DNA of 64,000 bases, from positions 1-64,000 of the forward strand of contig JAGSGF010000003.1 of the NCBI GenBank assembly GCA_023955335.1. Reading direction: 5' to 3'. The translations under genes were made by a program, and so were the position numbers. The notes under the pieces are model-generated. The model did not search any database. It saw only the letters and a program-made list of their open reading frames with translations, and was not told where the DNA came from. Below, in pieces: positions 9,734 to 18,107 of the stretch (within the stretch, counting starts at the first letter, position 1; the number at the start of each line of letters is the position of its first letter). The stretch comes from Yoonia sp. (GTDB lineage Bacteria > Pseudomonadota > Alphaproteobacteria > Rhodobacterales > Rhodobacteraceae).

Positions 9734-10650
9734 GACAGCGCAGGCTGGTCCACAGGGATCGCTTGCACAGGCATGTCGGCGTCGGGGGCCTCCGTGCCAA
9801 TAACAAACAGCTCTTTGGCCTTGATTTCGGACGCGAACCACACAGCCAAAGCGAGCGCATCGCGCGGATTCGTCGACGGACCATCGACCGCATCCAGAAC
9901 AATCTTGGACGGCGCCCAAACGCAAATCTGCCCGTTCTTCATCGCCCAATCAAGTTCGGTGCGGGTTTCTACAACCTTGCAGCGCAAATCAGTTGCCGCC
10001 AACACCCATGCATTTTGTTCAATCGCAAGAAGGTCAATCCGGCGTTGCGTCATCGCATGTCCAGTTTGCGGCGCTGCAAGATCCGCCGCACCAGCGCAAA
10101 TAATGAGCGGTGCGTCACGGCCTGCAAGTGCATCGATCCAGCCTTTCAGGTGCGGAGACGCGATCGCATCGTTCGTCAGAAACAAAACCCGTGGATGCGG
10201 CGCCTCTTGATGGGTCTGTCCCGCATGGGACACGCCATCGCGAGAGCGCACGATCTCGACGCCCAGTGCAAACGGACCACGATCTAGCTTTTCAATGCGC
10301 ACAAAGACGCGCTCTGCCTGCGGCTCGACCAATATACGCTCAGCGACACGGGCCGCGAGGGTTTCCAACAGGTTGATGCGCTCTGCTTCAAGCTCGATCC
10401 CGATAGCCTCGATCACGCGGTCATAGGACAGGATGCGATCAACGTCATCATCTATGGGGCCTGTGATCGGGGCGACTTCAACAACGATGTTGAATTTGAC
10501 CCGTTGCAGGGTCCCGCGTTCCAGCTGAAACGCCCCAATTTCCACTTCGACAGTATAGTCACGTAAAGAAATACGGTCGCATGGCGCGTCAGCACTTGCC
10601 TCCGCGCGCGCGCTAGGGTGCGCGAACGCGAGGCGGATATCATCAGTCAT
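9730..10650 (-). CDS. folB: Dihydroneopterin aldolase fused to a degenerate amino-acid-kinase-like domain
   Basis: The N-terminal half (about residues 27-135) is a FolB domain: IGAFQLERG with the substrate glutamate (E44), SYDRV with Tyr77, ETLA at 96-99, and the catalytic lysine in RIEKLDRGPF (K121). It cleaves dihydroneopterin to hydroxymethyl-dihydropterin. At 306 residues the protein is 2.5 times the usual ~120. The second half (about 153-290) follows an amino-acid-kinase pattern: PLIICAGAAD where an active kinase has a GGG loop, an HAMTQRRIDLLAIEQ helix, then WAPSKIVLDAV and DALALAVWFASEIKAKELFVIG. The glycine loop is lost, so it is probably a non-catalytic or altered domain. First gene of folB-folP-glmM; ends in an ATGA overlap with folP. 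Confidence 0.88.
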   Translation of the reverse strand: MTDDIRLAFAHPSARAEASADAPCDRISLRDYTVEVEIGAFQLERGTLQRVKFNIVVEVAPITGPIDDDVDRILSYDRVIEAIGIELEAERINLLETLAARVAERILVEPQAERVFVRIEKLDRGPFALGVEIVRSRDGVSHAGQTHQEAPHPRVLFLTNDAIASPHLKGWIDALAGRDAPLIICAGAADLAAPQTGHAMTQRRIDLLAIEQNAWVLAATDLRCKVVETRTELDWAMKNGQICVWAPSKIVLDAVDGPSTNPRDALALAVWFASEIKAKELFVIGTEAPDADMPVQAIPVDQPALS

Positions 10651-10670
10651 AGTTTATTCGTCCCAAAAGA

Positions 10671-10720
10671 GCCTTTGCGGCATACTAGCCGGACAGGTTC
10701 CTTGCAAGACCCGCAAAGGC
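10671..10720 (-). promoter_or_regulatory. Perfect 10-bp inverted repeat in the folB leader
   Basis: Arms GCCTTTGCGG (10671-10680) and CCGCAAAGGC (10711-10720) enclose 30 bp containing the smaller palindrome CTTGCAAG. It lies between the sleB-like stop and the folB start. It could end sleB transcription or be a folB leader structure. The U tract after it on the minus strand is weak (TCTTTT). Confidence 0.45.
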
Positions 10721-10745
10721 GGCGATGCGACATCCAAGCACGACG

Positions 10746-11414
10746 TTAGTTGGACGCAGTCCGCGTCGGCTGACGGTAAAAGTGGTGTACACCGATGGTT
10801 GTGGTCCGCGGGAAACGGTGCGCCCAAGACGGATTTACGGCCTTGGTGTGATAATGTGTCGCCCCGCTCGTCAACGGGCGCTCTGCCCCACCGACAAGGA
10901 ATTTGGCCACTTTTCCAACCCGCACGAAGGCTGCTGGCTCGGAGACAACTTCTGGTTTGCCATCACATGTATATGAAAACTGGCAACCAAACTTACGGCC
11001 TGTCCCCTGATTGATCACGCCACAGACGGAATTTGGGTAACGGCTGCTGTCGACACGGTTCATAATGACCTCTGCCACAGCAAACATGCCTTTGACGCTT
11101 TCGCCGCGCGCTTCAAAATACAGCGCCTCCGACAAACACTTCCATGCCGCGCCACCCGAAGCCGTCGGCAACGTGGCCAAAAATGCACGATCATATGTCA
11201 AGCCTGCTGCTGAAGTCTGGACTTGGCGCTCGGACACTGGCGGCAATGTGGTCAAAGCCGTCATCCGCACATCGGGCACAACCGAAAGCGATTGGCGCTC
11301 TTGCCCCAGCAGCGCTTCGAGCCTGCTCGTGATCAGTTGATCGGCATGCAAAGGTGCCGCGAACGTGAGCAAAGCTGCTGCCGTCTTCAGAACAGTCCCA
11401 ACGAGATTACGCAT
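10746..11414 (-). CDS. SleB-like cell wall hydrolase, exported
   Basis: Periplasmic peptidoglycan hydrolase of the SleB/CwlJ fold, 222 residues from the chosen start. Signal peptide [18 protein letters not shown] with an AxA-like end near HADQ. The catalytic domain (about residues 90-215) shows [13 protein letters not shown] with the conserved glutamate, [31 protein letters not shown], and GATHYHT near the C-terminus, all hallmarks of the family. In Gram-negatives such proteins act in septal or general murein turnover, not in spore germination. Alternative ATG starts at 11432 and 11477 exist; 11414 was chosen because it gives a standard signal peptide, though its ribosome site is poor. Confidence 0.85.
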   Translation of the reverse strand: MRNLVGTVLKTAAALLTFAAPLHADQLITSRLEALLGQERQSLSVVPDVRMTALTTLPPVSERQVQTSAAGLTYDRAFLATLPTASGGAAWKCLSEALYFEARGESVKGMFAVAEVIMNRVDSSRYPNSVCGVINQGTGRKFGCQFSYTCDGKPEVVSEPAAFVRVGKVAKFLVGGAERPLTSGATHYHTKAVNPSWAHRFPRTTTIGVHHFYRQPTRTASN

Positions 11415-11533
11415 TTTCACGAACCCAAACATCACGCGGCAAGCCCCACGCAGGCGCGGCACCTTTAGGGGAAACAATCCAATCCGTCTACCCCAGCAGG
11501 CTGCGATAAACGGAAACGTGATATAATAGGTTT

Positions 11534-14104
11534 TTACGCCAAGGGCTGTATTTTATCCGCAATGGCCAATTGCGCCGCAGATAGTCGGGCCGCGGGTACG
11601 CGGAACGGTGAACACGACACATAGTCAAAGCCTTGTTTGCGGCAGAACGCGATCGCCGTGCGGCTACCGCCATGTTCGCCACAAAGTGACAACACGACAT
11701 CAGGCCGTCCTTTACGTCCGCGCTCTGCGCCAATCGACAACAGCTCGCCCACACCTTCAACGTCAAGCGTATGAAACGGATCCTCTTCATACACGCCTTG
11801 CTGAACGTAAGCCGACATGAACCGCCCCGCGTCATCACGCGAAAGCCCATAAGTCATTTGGGTCAAATCATTGGTCCCAAAGGATAAAAAATCAGCATAT
11901 TGCGCTATATCCTCGGCCCGAAGCGCGGCACGTGGCGTTTCCACCATGACGCCCAACCGGTACGAGAAGTCGACCTTGCGTTCAGCACGCACAGCCGCAG
12001 CGACGGCATCAATCCGCGACTTGACCAGCTCCACTTCGCGCATCGCGCTAACCAGCGGGATCATAATTTCAACAACAAAGGGGACGTCCGCAAGCGCGAA
12101 CTCTGCCGTAGCTTCAAAAATCGCACGGGCCTGCATTTCGTAGATTTCCGGCAACGCAATACCCAGACGGACACCGCGCATCCCCAACATCGGGTTATAT
12201 TCAGACAGCGCGGCCACACGGTCAGCCACATCATTGACCGGCAAGGCCAATTGTTCCGCCAAATCCAACAGTCCCGCTTTGCCCGATGGTAAAAATTCGT
12301 GCAAGGGCGGGTCAAACAGGCGAATGCACACCGGCTGGCCCTGCATAATCCGAAACAGCTCGCTGAAATCATCGCGCTGCATTGGCAGCAAGCGGTCAAG
12401 CACCGCACGCCTATCGTCGCCATTGTTAGCAAAGATCATCTCGCGCATGACGCCAAGGCGGTCCCCTTCAAAGAACATATGTTCCGTCCGGCACAACCCG
12501 ATCCCTTCCGCATTAAAGTTACGCGCTGTTTGCGCATCTGCGGGCGTGTCTGCATTCGCACGCACGCCAATATCGCGGAACTGATCAGCCCAGTCCAAAA
12601 GGGTCTGGAACGCCTCATCCAACGACGCTTCAAGCATATCAGGCGAACCAACCAAGATTTCTCCCGTCGTGCCGTCAACCGTGATCAGATCACCCACCGC
12701 AAAACGGCGTCCATCTGGGGACACGATCATCTGGGCTTTGCGGTCAATCACCAAGTCGGACGCACCCACGACACATGGCAGGCCAAGTCCACGGCCAATT
12801 ACGGCCGCGTGGCTTGTAACACCACCGCGCATGGTCAAAACAGCAGCAGCGGCATGCATTCCGCGAATGTCTTCAGGCGTTGTTTCGCGCCGGACCAGCA
12901 CGCAAGCTTCGCTGCGCGCGGCACTCGCTTGCGCCTCGTTGGCGGTCAACACGATCCGACCAGAGGCAGCGCCCGGACTGGCCGCAATCCCGCGCACGAT
13001 CCGGTCACGCGGGGCGCTTGGGTCAATCTGGCGGTGCAGCAATTCGGACAATGTTGCGGGTTCGATCCGCATCACAGCCTCTTCGCGTGGAATAATATTG
13101 TCGACAGCCAAAGCGACCGCGACCCGCACAGAGGCGCGCGATGATAGTTGCACACGGACGGCATCCAAAATGCGCAAGATGTTGTTTTTGATTGTAAATT
13201 CTATTTGCATCTCACCGCGCAGCTGGCGGCGACAAACATCGCCATAAGCGATCAACTGTGCAAACACATCCGGACACAGCTCTTCAAGCGACGGCCCACG
13301 GTCATCCTTTGTCAGATAGATGGCGCCATCCGCCACACCCAAGGCATCGCGGCCTTGGCTTTGCCCCAGATACCGGCCCGTGACTTGCGGCAGCCCCGTC
13401 GTTTGGTTGACATATTGAATAACGCCCGAGCCGCTTTCGCCCGGCCCCACGCCCAATGCCATCGCCTGCACAACAAGGCCCAATCCGGCATCTGCTGGCG
13501 CACCTTTGGCTTGGCGCAGCAGGCGGGCGGTGGTGCCGTCCCATGCGCGCGCCATGGACCGTAACACTTCGGCCAATTGCACGGCGGGGTCTTGGGGGAA
13601 TGGCTCGTCTGTCTCGAATTCATAGGCATCCAGCATCTGCGCGAGCGTGTTGCTGTCCGCATTGTCGGGAATATCAAACGCATCGGGATCAAGCCGCGAC
13701 ACATGCACAGCAAAGGACCGCACAAACCGCAGGTAAAGCGCTGTCGCTGCGGCCTCACCCAGATCGTCGATCATCATCGCATGGCGGGCATCATTCATGC
13801 CAACGTTCAAAATGGCGCTTGGGCCGCCCCAATCAGGGTCTTGGCTTGATGGGCGCACGGACAAGAGCGGGTTCGCACCAAAGGGCGCGATCAACGCAGC
13901 CATGTCCGGCATCTGGCCAATCGCAATGTCGTGCACGGCTTTGAACGAAAGCGCTACTGTCAGCGGCACGGGCATGTCCAAACGCACAAGACGTTGCAGG
14001 CATTTTGCGCGGCCACCATGCACGTCCGGTGCCATTGCGGCTGTCGCTGTGATCAACGTGACCGGCTCAAATATCTTCTCATTCTGCACTGCAGCACCAT
14101 CCAT
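11534..14104 (-). CDS. PPDK-like PEP-utilising protein with degenerate ATP-grasp half
   Basis: Related to pyruvate phosphate dikinase over 856 residues (canonical about 875-890). The central swivelling domain is intact, with the phosphohistidine motif [13 protein letters not shown]. So is the PEP/pyruvate barrel: [50 protein letters not shown] and LCGEHGG. The N-terminal nucleotide domain is not intact: the usual SVRSGA..MPGMMDT reads [16 protein letters not shown], and the ATP-contacting LQTR reads ILDAV. ATP-dependent PEP synthesis therefore looks unlikely. It may be a PEP-binding phosphotransfer protein with another partner. It sits downstream of glyQ and glyS on the same strand with 61 bp between; ribosome site weak. 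Confidence 0.82.
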   Translation of the reverse strand: MDGAAVQNEKIFEPVTLITATAAMAPDVHGGRAKCLQRLVRLDMPVPLTVALSFKAVHDIAIGQMPDMAALIAPFGANPLLSVRPSSQDPDWGGPSAILNVGMNDARHAMMIDDLGEAAATALYLRFVRSFAVHVSRLDPDAFDIPDNADSNTLAQMLDAYEFETDEPFPQDPAVQLAEVLRSMARAWDGTTARLLRQAKGAPADAGLGLVVQAMALGVGPGESGSGVIQYVNQTTGLPQVTGRYLGQSQGRDALGVADGAIYLTKDDRGPSLEELCPDVFAQLIAYGDVCRRQLRGEMQIEFTIKNNILRILDAVRVQLSSRASVRVAVALAVDNIIPREEAVMRIEPATLSELLHRQIDPSAPRDRIVRGIAASPGAASGRIVLTANEAQASAARSEACVLVRRETTPEDIRGMHAAAAVLTMRGGVTSHAAVIGRGLGLPCVVGASDLVIDRKAQMIVSPDGRRFAVGDLITVDGTTGEILVGSPDMLEASLDEAFQTLLDWADQFRDIGVRANADTPADAQTARNFNAEGIGLCRTEHMFFEGDRLGVMREMIFANNGDDRRAVLDRLLPMQRDDFSELFRIMQGQPVCIRLFDPPLHEFLPSGKAGLLDLAEQLALPVNDVADRVAALSEYNPMLGMRGVRLGIALPEIYEMQARAIFEATAEFALADVPFVVEIMIPLVSAMREVELVKSRIDAVAAAVRAERKVDFSYRLGVMVETPRAALRAEDIAQYADFLSFGTNDLTQMTYGLSRDDAGRFMSAYVQQGVYEEDPFHTLDVEGVGELLSIGAERGRKGRPDVVLSLCGEHGGSRTAIAFCRKQGFDYVSCSPFRVPAARLSAAQLAIADKIQPLA

Positions 14105-14165
14105 TGTGTCACTGCAGCATAGGGAGCGATCCCCAAGGCGTCAAAGAAACTTCGCCTGTGCAGAT

Positions 14166-16481
14166 CTAGCCTTCAATACGTGTCAGATCAGCCACGCCGA
14201 GGCATGTTTTTCTGATACGCGACAATAGGTTAAGCCGGTTGCGTCGCACGACCTGTTGGTCCGCGTTGACCTGCACGTCTGTAAAGAATGCGTCAATTGG
14301 TCCGCGCAGTGCGGCCATAGCAGTCATTGCGGTGCCAAAGTCTTGCGCCGCCATTGCAGGTGCGATCACGGTCTCGGCTTCGTCGAGTGCGGTAAACAGG
14401 CTGCGTTCGCTGTCATGCTGCGCGTGTTTCGGGTCAGCGCCAAAGGAATATTCGACGCCGTCTTTGGCTTCTTCCTTGGTTAGGATGTTGTTGGCGCGCT
14501 TGAACCCTTGGATCAGGTTTTCACCGTCATCCGTGGCCAATGTCGCCGCCAAAGCCTTGGCCCGCTTTACCAACAACGTCAGATCGTCCGAGCCATCCAT
14601 CGCGATGCACGCATCAATGATATCATGGCGGATGCCTTGGTCCTTGAGGTAAACTTTGAGGCGGTCGTGGAAGAAGTCAACAAGCGACTTCACCTCGGGG
14701 TCAATATAGTCAAAGCCTGTTTCCCGGCTCAAAGTCAGATCCGTGCCATCGGACAATATCCAAAAACTGCCAGTTTCAGCATTTTTGTGCTGCAAGTCTC
14801 TTAATACAAAGTCCGAGCTTTTTACTTTAGCTTTCAAAGTGTCAAAAACATCGCGATTATAATCGAAATCTCCAGTTTTTAAGCCTAAACCTCGGAGGAT
14901 TCTTGTAACGAATTCATCATTATCAACAAGTTCCCTTCCAATTTCTGCTGCAAGATAGGGTGTCAAAGCTGATTGAATAATGTTTGCCAAGTTAATTTGA
15001 AGTTGAGAGCTTTCTATCAATCGCACGACACCAAGCGCGGCACGCCTCAATGCAAATGGGTCCTTAGAGCCAGTCGGTTTTTCGTCAAACCACCAGAACC
15101 CTGTCAGCGTGTCGAGCTTATCGGCAAGTGCGACGGCCACGGAAACAGGCGCTGTTGGCACGTCATCTGATGGGCCAAGCGGCGAGTAATGTTCCTGCGC
15201 GGCGGCGGCAATGGCATCGGACAAGCCCGCCTTGGATGCGTAATACCGCCCCATAAGCCCTTGAAGTTCGGGGAATTCATAGACCATCTCTGATGACAAG
15301 TCAGCCTTGGCGACACGTGCGGCCTCGGCCACTTCGGCCACATCGGCACCGACCAGCGGCGCGATCTCGGAGGCGAGCGCTACGATCCGGTCGATCCGGT
15401 CTTTCTGGGTACCCAATTTATTGTGGAACGTCACGTTCGACAGGCTATCCAGCCACGGCCCCATGCCCGCCTTGGCGATGCGCAGGTCATTTTCCCAGAA
15501 GAATTTCGCATCCGACAAACGCGCAAACAGCACCTTTTGGTTGCCCTTCAGGATCGTCGCACCGTCGTCCGCCGTCACGGTATTGGCGACGGTGACAAAG
15601 CGTTCGATCTGGCCCGTCTTGGCATTGCGCACGGAAAAGAATTTCTGGTGCTCTTTCATCGATGTCTGCAAAACTTCGTCAGGCAGTTCATAGAACGACG
15701 GGTCGATCTGGCCCAGCAGAACAACAGGCCATTCGACCAGCCCTGCAACCTCGACCAGCAGCCCGCGATCCTCGACGACTTCGAGACCCAGCGCGAACGC
15801 CTGATTGGTCGCGTCATTCCAGATCATATCGGCACGCTCATCTGCGCGCAGCATGACATGGGCGCGTTTTAGCTTGGCCTCGTAGTCGTCGAACCCCGTG
15901 ACGGTAAACGCATCGGGGCTGAGGAACCGGTGCCCACGGGTCGTGTTGCCCGATACGATCCCGTCGATATCCAGCGGCACAACATCTACGCCCGCCTCGT
16001 CGGTCAGAATGCACACGATTGAATGCAGCGGGCGGACCCATTTCAATGTGCCCGTGCCCCAGCGCATGGATTTCGGCCACGGGAAATTGCGCACAGCCCC
16101 CTCAAGGACCTCTGCAATGACGTCAGCGGCCAAACGTCCGGGTTTCTGGATCACAGCGAAATACACCTGACCCTTTTTATCGTCGCGGATTTCCAGATCG
16201 TCACGGGTCACGCCTGCCCCGCGCAAAAAGCCGTCAATCGCCTGATCAGGCGCGCCCACTTTGGGACCTTTGCGTTCTTCACGCACAGGTTTGCTTTCAG
16301 CCAACACGTCTTCAACCGACAAAGTCAGACGGCGCGGCGTTGAGAACGCAGCAACCGATTTGTAGGTTAAGCCAGCCTCGACCAGCCCGTCAGTGACCAG
16401 CTTTTGCAGGTCAGCTGCCGCCTTACCCTGCATACGCGCCGGAATTTCCTCGGAGAAAAGTTCAATCAGAAGATCAGGCAT
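14166..16481 (-). CDS. glyS: Glycyl-tRNA synthetase beta subunit
   Basis: Large subunit of the alpha2beta2 glycyl-tRNA synthetase; binds and orients tRNA-Gly. Starts [17 protein letters not shown], the family signature. An HD-like domain, then FALRRAALGVVRLIE, FFHDRLKVYL and a C-terminal anticodon-binding helical region follow. At 771 residues it is about 80 longer than E. coli GlyS (689). The extra length falls near residues 485-600, and the DNA there (about 14760-15030) is strikingly AT-rich: 35% G+C by hand count over 14821-15000, against about 55% next to it, with TTA, AGA and CGA codons rare elsewhere. The start overlaps the stop of the preceding gene (TAATG). Confidence 0.96.
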   Translation of the reverse strand: MPDLLIELFSEEIPARMQGKAAADLQKLVTDGLVEAGLTYKSVAAFSTPRRLTLSVEDVLAESKPVREERKGPKVGAPDQAIDGFLRGAGVTRDDLEIRDDKKGQVYFAVIQKPGRLAADVIAEVLEGAVRNFPWPKSMRWGTGTLKWVRPLHSIVCILTDEAGVDVVPLDIDGIVSGNTTRGHRFLSPDAFTVTGFDDYEAKLKRAHVMLRADERADMIWNDATNQAFALGLEVVEDRGLLVEVAGLVEWPVVLLGQIDPSFYELPDEVLQTSMKEHQKFFSVRNAKTGQIERFVTVANTVTADDGATILKGNQKVLFARLSDAKFFWENDLRIAKAGMGPWLDSLSNVTFHNKLGTQKDRIDRIVALASEIAPLVGADVAEVAEAARVAKADLSSEMVYEFPELQGLMGRYYASKAGLSDAIAAAAQEHYSPLGPSDDVPTAPVSVAVALADKLDTLTGFWWFDEKPTGSKDPFALRRAALGVVRLIESSQLQINLANIIQSALTPYLAAEIGRELVDNDEFVTRILRGLGLKTGDFDYNRDVFDTLKAKVKSSDFVLRDLQHKNAETGSFWILSDGTDLTLSRETGFDYIDPEVKSLVDFFHDRLKVYLKDQGIRHDIIDACIAMDGSDDLTLLVKRAKALAATLATDDGENLIQGFKRANNILTKEEAKDGVEYSFGADPKHAQHDSERSLFTALDEAETVIAPAMAAQDFGTAMTAMAALRGPIDAFFTDVQVNADQQVVRRNRLNLLSRIRKTCLGVADLTRIEG

Positions 16482-17008
16482 TATTGCAGTCTTTCAGGAG
16501 CTGGAGGGCATTCAGGCGGCACGGGGTTGCCGTCAAAGACAACCTCTCCGCAGAAATTGATCTGGTGCCACGCATAGGCGCGGCCATCAGGATAAACGGC
16601 GATAACGCGGTCGATCCCGTATTGGATGTTTTCTTGTCCCATAAAACCGACTGCAATGCCCGTGGACAGATCTTCGCCAATTTGTTCGGCATCAAAGCAG
16701 TCGAACCAACCCGGTGCGACGCGTGGTTCTGCGTCGTCGGAAATCACATAGGTGTCGGTCAACAGGGCTTGAGATAGGCCCGTTGTGAAACACGCCCGGA
16801 ACCGCAATGGGCTGCTGTCGCTGTCGATGGCCGTGAGGTTTTCGAACAAAATACCCTCGGGTTCGCCCGTCAAAACCGACACCAATTGCACGTCTTCAAT
16901 CTGCGCCGATACATCGTCGTAGTAGGCGTAGACCTGTAGGTAGTACATCGCCGCCCCTGCGACCAAAGCAGTGATGAAAAGCCCGACGATCGCGATGCGC
17001 GCAATCAT
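16481..17008 (-). CDS. Membrane-anchored protein of unknown function between glyQ and glyS
   Basis: 175 residues. A single N-terminal hydrophobic helix ([20 protein letters not shown], residues ~5-24) anchors a periplasmic domain with four cysteines (RACF, DCF, FCGE, PECPP) that could form two disulfides. The domain has no catalytic motif that I recognise. It is joined to glyQ by an ATGA overlap and to glyS by TAATG, so all three are co-translated. It is probably one of the unnamed families conserved at this place in Rhodobacterales, but that is recalled context and not shown by the sequence. A direct link to glycyl-tRNA synthesis is doubtful given its location. Confidence 0.8.
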   Translation of the reverse strand: MIARIAIVGLFITALVAGAAMYYLQVYAYYDDVSAQIEDVQLVSVLTGEPEGILFENLTAIDSDSSPLRFRACFTTGLSQALLTDTYVISDDAEPRVAPGWFDCFDAEQIGEDLSTGIAVGFMGQENIQYGIDRVIAVYPDGRAYAWHQINFCGEVVFDGNPVPPECPPAPERLQ

Positions 17009-17925
17009 GCTGCAAATCCTCCGGCTTCGGTTTGCACAAATGCGTCCGCACAGGCTTTGGCCAAGGTCCGCACACGTCCAATATACGCTTGGCGTTCTGT
17101 GACCGAAATCACACCGCGGGCGTCGAGCAAGTTAAAGACGTGGCTGGCCTTGATGCATTGGTCATAAGCCGGATGCGCCATGATGATACGGCGGCCCGTC
17201 TTTGGGTCATCCGCAGGCGCGGCCAAGATGCGTCCACATTCCGCTTCGGCATCCTTAAAGTGCTGCAGCAACACATCCGTGTCGGCCACGTCAAAGTTCC
17301 AGCGCGCGTATTCCTGTTCGGTCTGCAAAAACACATCGCCGTAAGTCATCGCAATCGGAGAGTCCGGGTCGTTGAACGGCATGTCCATCACGTGATCGCA
17401 CTCAAGCACATACATCGCAAGGCGTTCCAACCCGTAGGTCAGCTCGCCTGATACAGGTTTGCAATCGTGGCCGCCGACTTGTTGGAAATAGGTGAACTGA
17501 CTGACTTCCATGCCGTCACACCAGACTTCCCAGCCAAGCCCCCAAGCGCCCAATGTCGGGCTTTCCCAGTCATCTTCGACAAAGCGCAGGTCGTGCATGG
17601 ATGCATCGATCCCGATTGCCTCCAGTGAGCCGAGGTAAAGCGCCTGCAAATCCGGCGGGCTTGGTTTGATGATCACTTGGTATTGGTAATAGTGCTGCAG
17701 GCGGTTCGGATTTTCGCCGTAGCGCCCGTCAGTTGGGCGGCGGGACGGCTGCACATAGGCCGCAGCCCACGGCTTATTGCCAAGCGCACGCAAGGTGGTG
17801 GCGGGGTGAAATGTCCCTGCGCCGACCTCCATGTCGTAGGGCTGCAAAATGGCACAGCCTTTGGCCGCCCAATAATTCTGAAGCCGTAGGATGATTTCCT
17901 GAAAACTGCGTGGTTTATCGGCCAT
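17005..17925 (-). CDS. glyQ: Glycyl-tRNA synthetase alpha subunit
   Basis: Catalytic class II subunit that forms glycyl-adenylate and charges tRNA-Gly with GlyS. 306 residues, near the usual 300. Seen: [18 protein letters not shown] at the start, [16 protein letters not shown] (motif 1 region), [20 protein letters not shown] (motif 2 with the ATP arginine) and [14 protein letters not shown] (motif 3). The start at 17925 follows AGAGGG by 8 nt. The frame continues 36 codons upstream without family similarity. First gene of glyQ-(membrane protein)-glyS; the upstream 182 bp contain no glycine riboswitch that I can recognise. Confidence 0.97.
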   Translation of the reverse strand: MADKPRSFQEIILRLQNYWAAKGCAILQPYDMEVGAGTFHPATTLRALGNKPWAAAYVQPSRRPTDGRYGENPNRLQHYYQYQVIIKPSPPDLQALYLGSLEAIGIDASMHDLRFVEDDWESPTLGAWGLGWEVWCDGMEVSQFTYFQQVGGHDCKPVSGELTYGLERLAMYVLECDHVMDMPFNDPDSPIAMTYGDVFLQTEQEYARWNFDVADTDVLLQHFKDAEAECGRILAAPADDPKTGRRIIMAHPAYDQCIKASHVFNLLDARGVISVTERQAYIGRVRTLAKACADAFVQTEAGGFAA

Positions 17926-18107
17926 CTTTGCCCTCTTTGACTGGTTGGTCACCTCATAGCTACGTGGACCCACAGGGTCAATTAGAACACGGGTGCTTAA
18001 TTCTTCGTCTCCTGTGTATTTTCGGGGCTGCACTTTGGTGTAGCTCTGTTAGTTTCTGCGGCAATCCGCGTTTGCGGTCCTGATTTTCCAGATTTTGAGG
18101 CGTTCTA

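Noticed and set aside
17926-18107. Glycine riboswitch or T-box upstream of glyQ
   Set aside because: No aptamer-like conserved core was recognisable, and T-boxes are not expected in this group.
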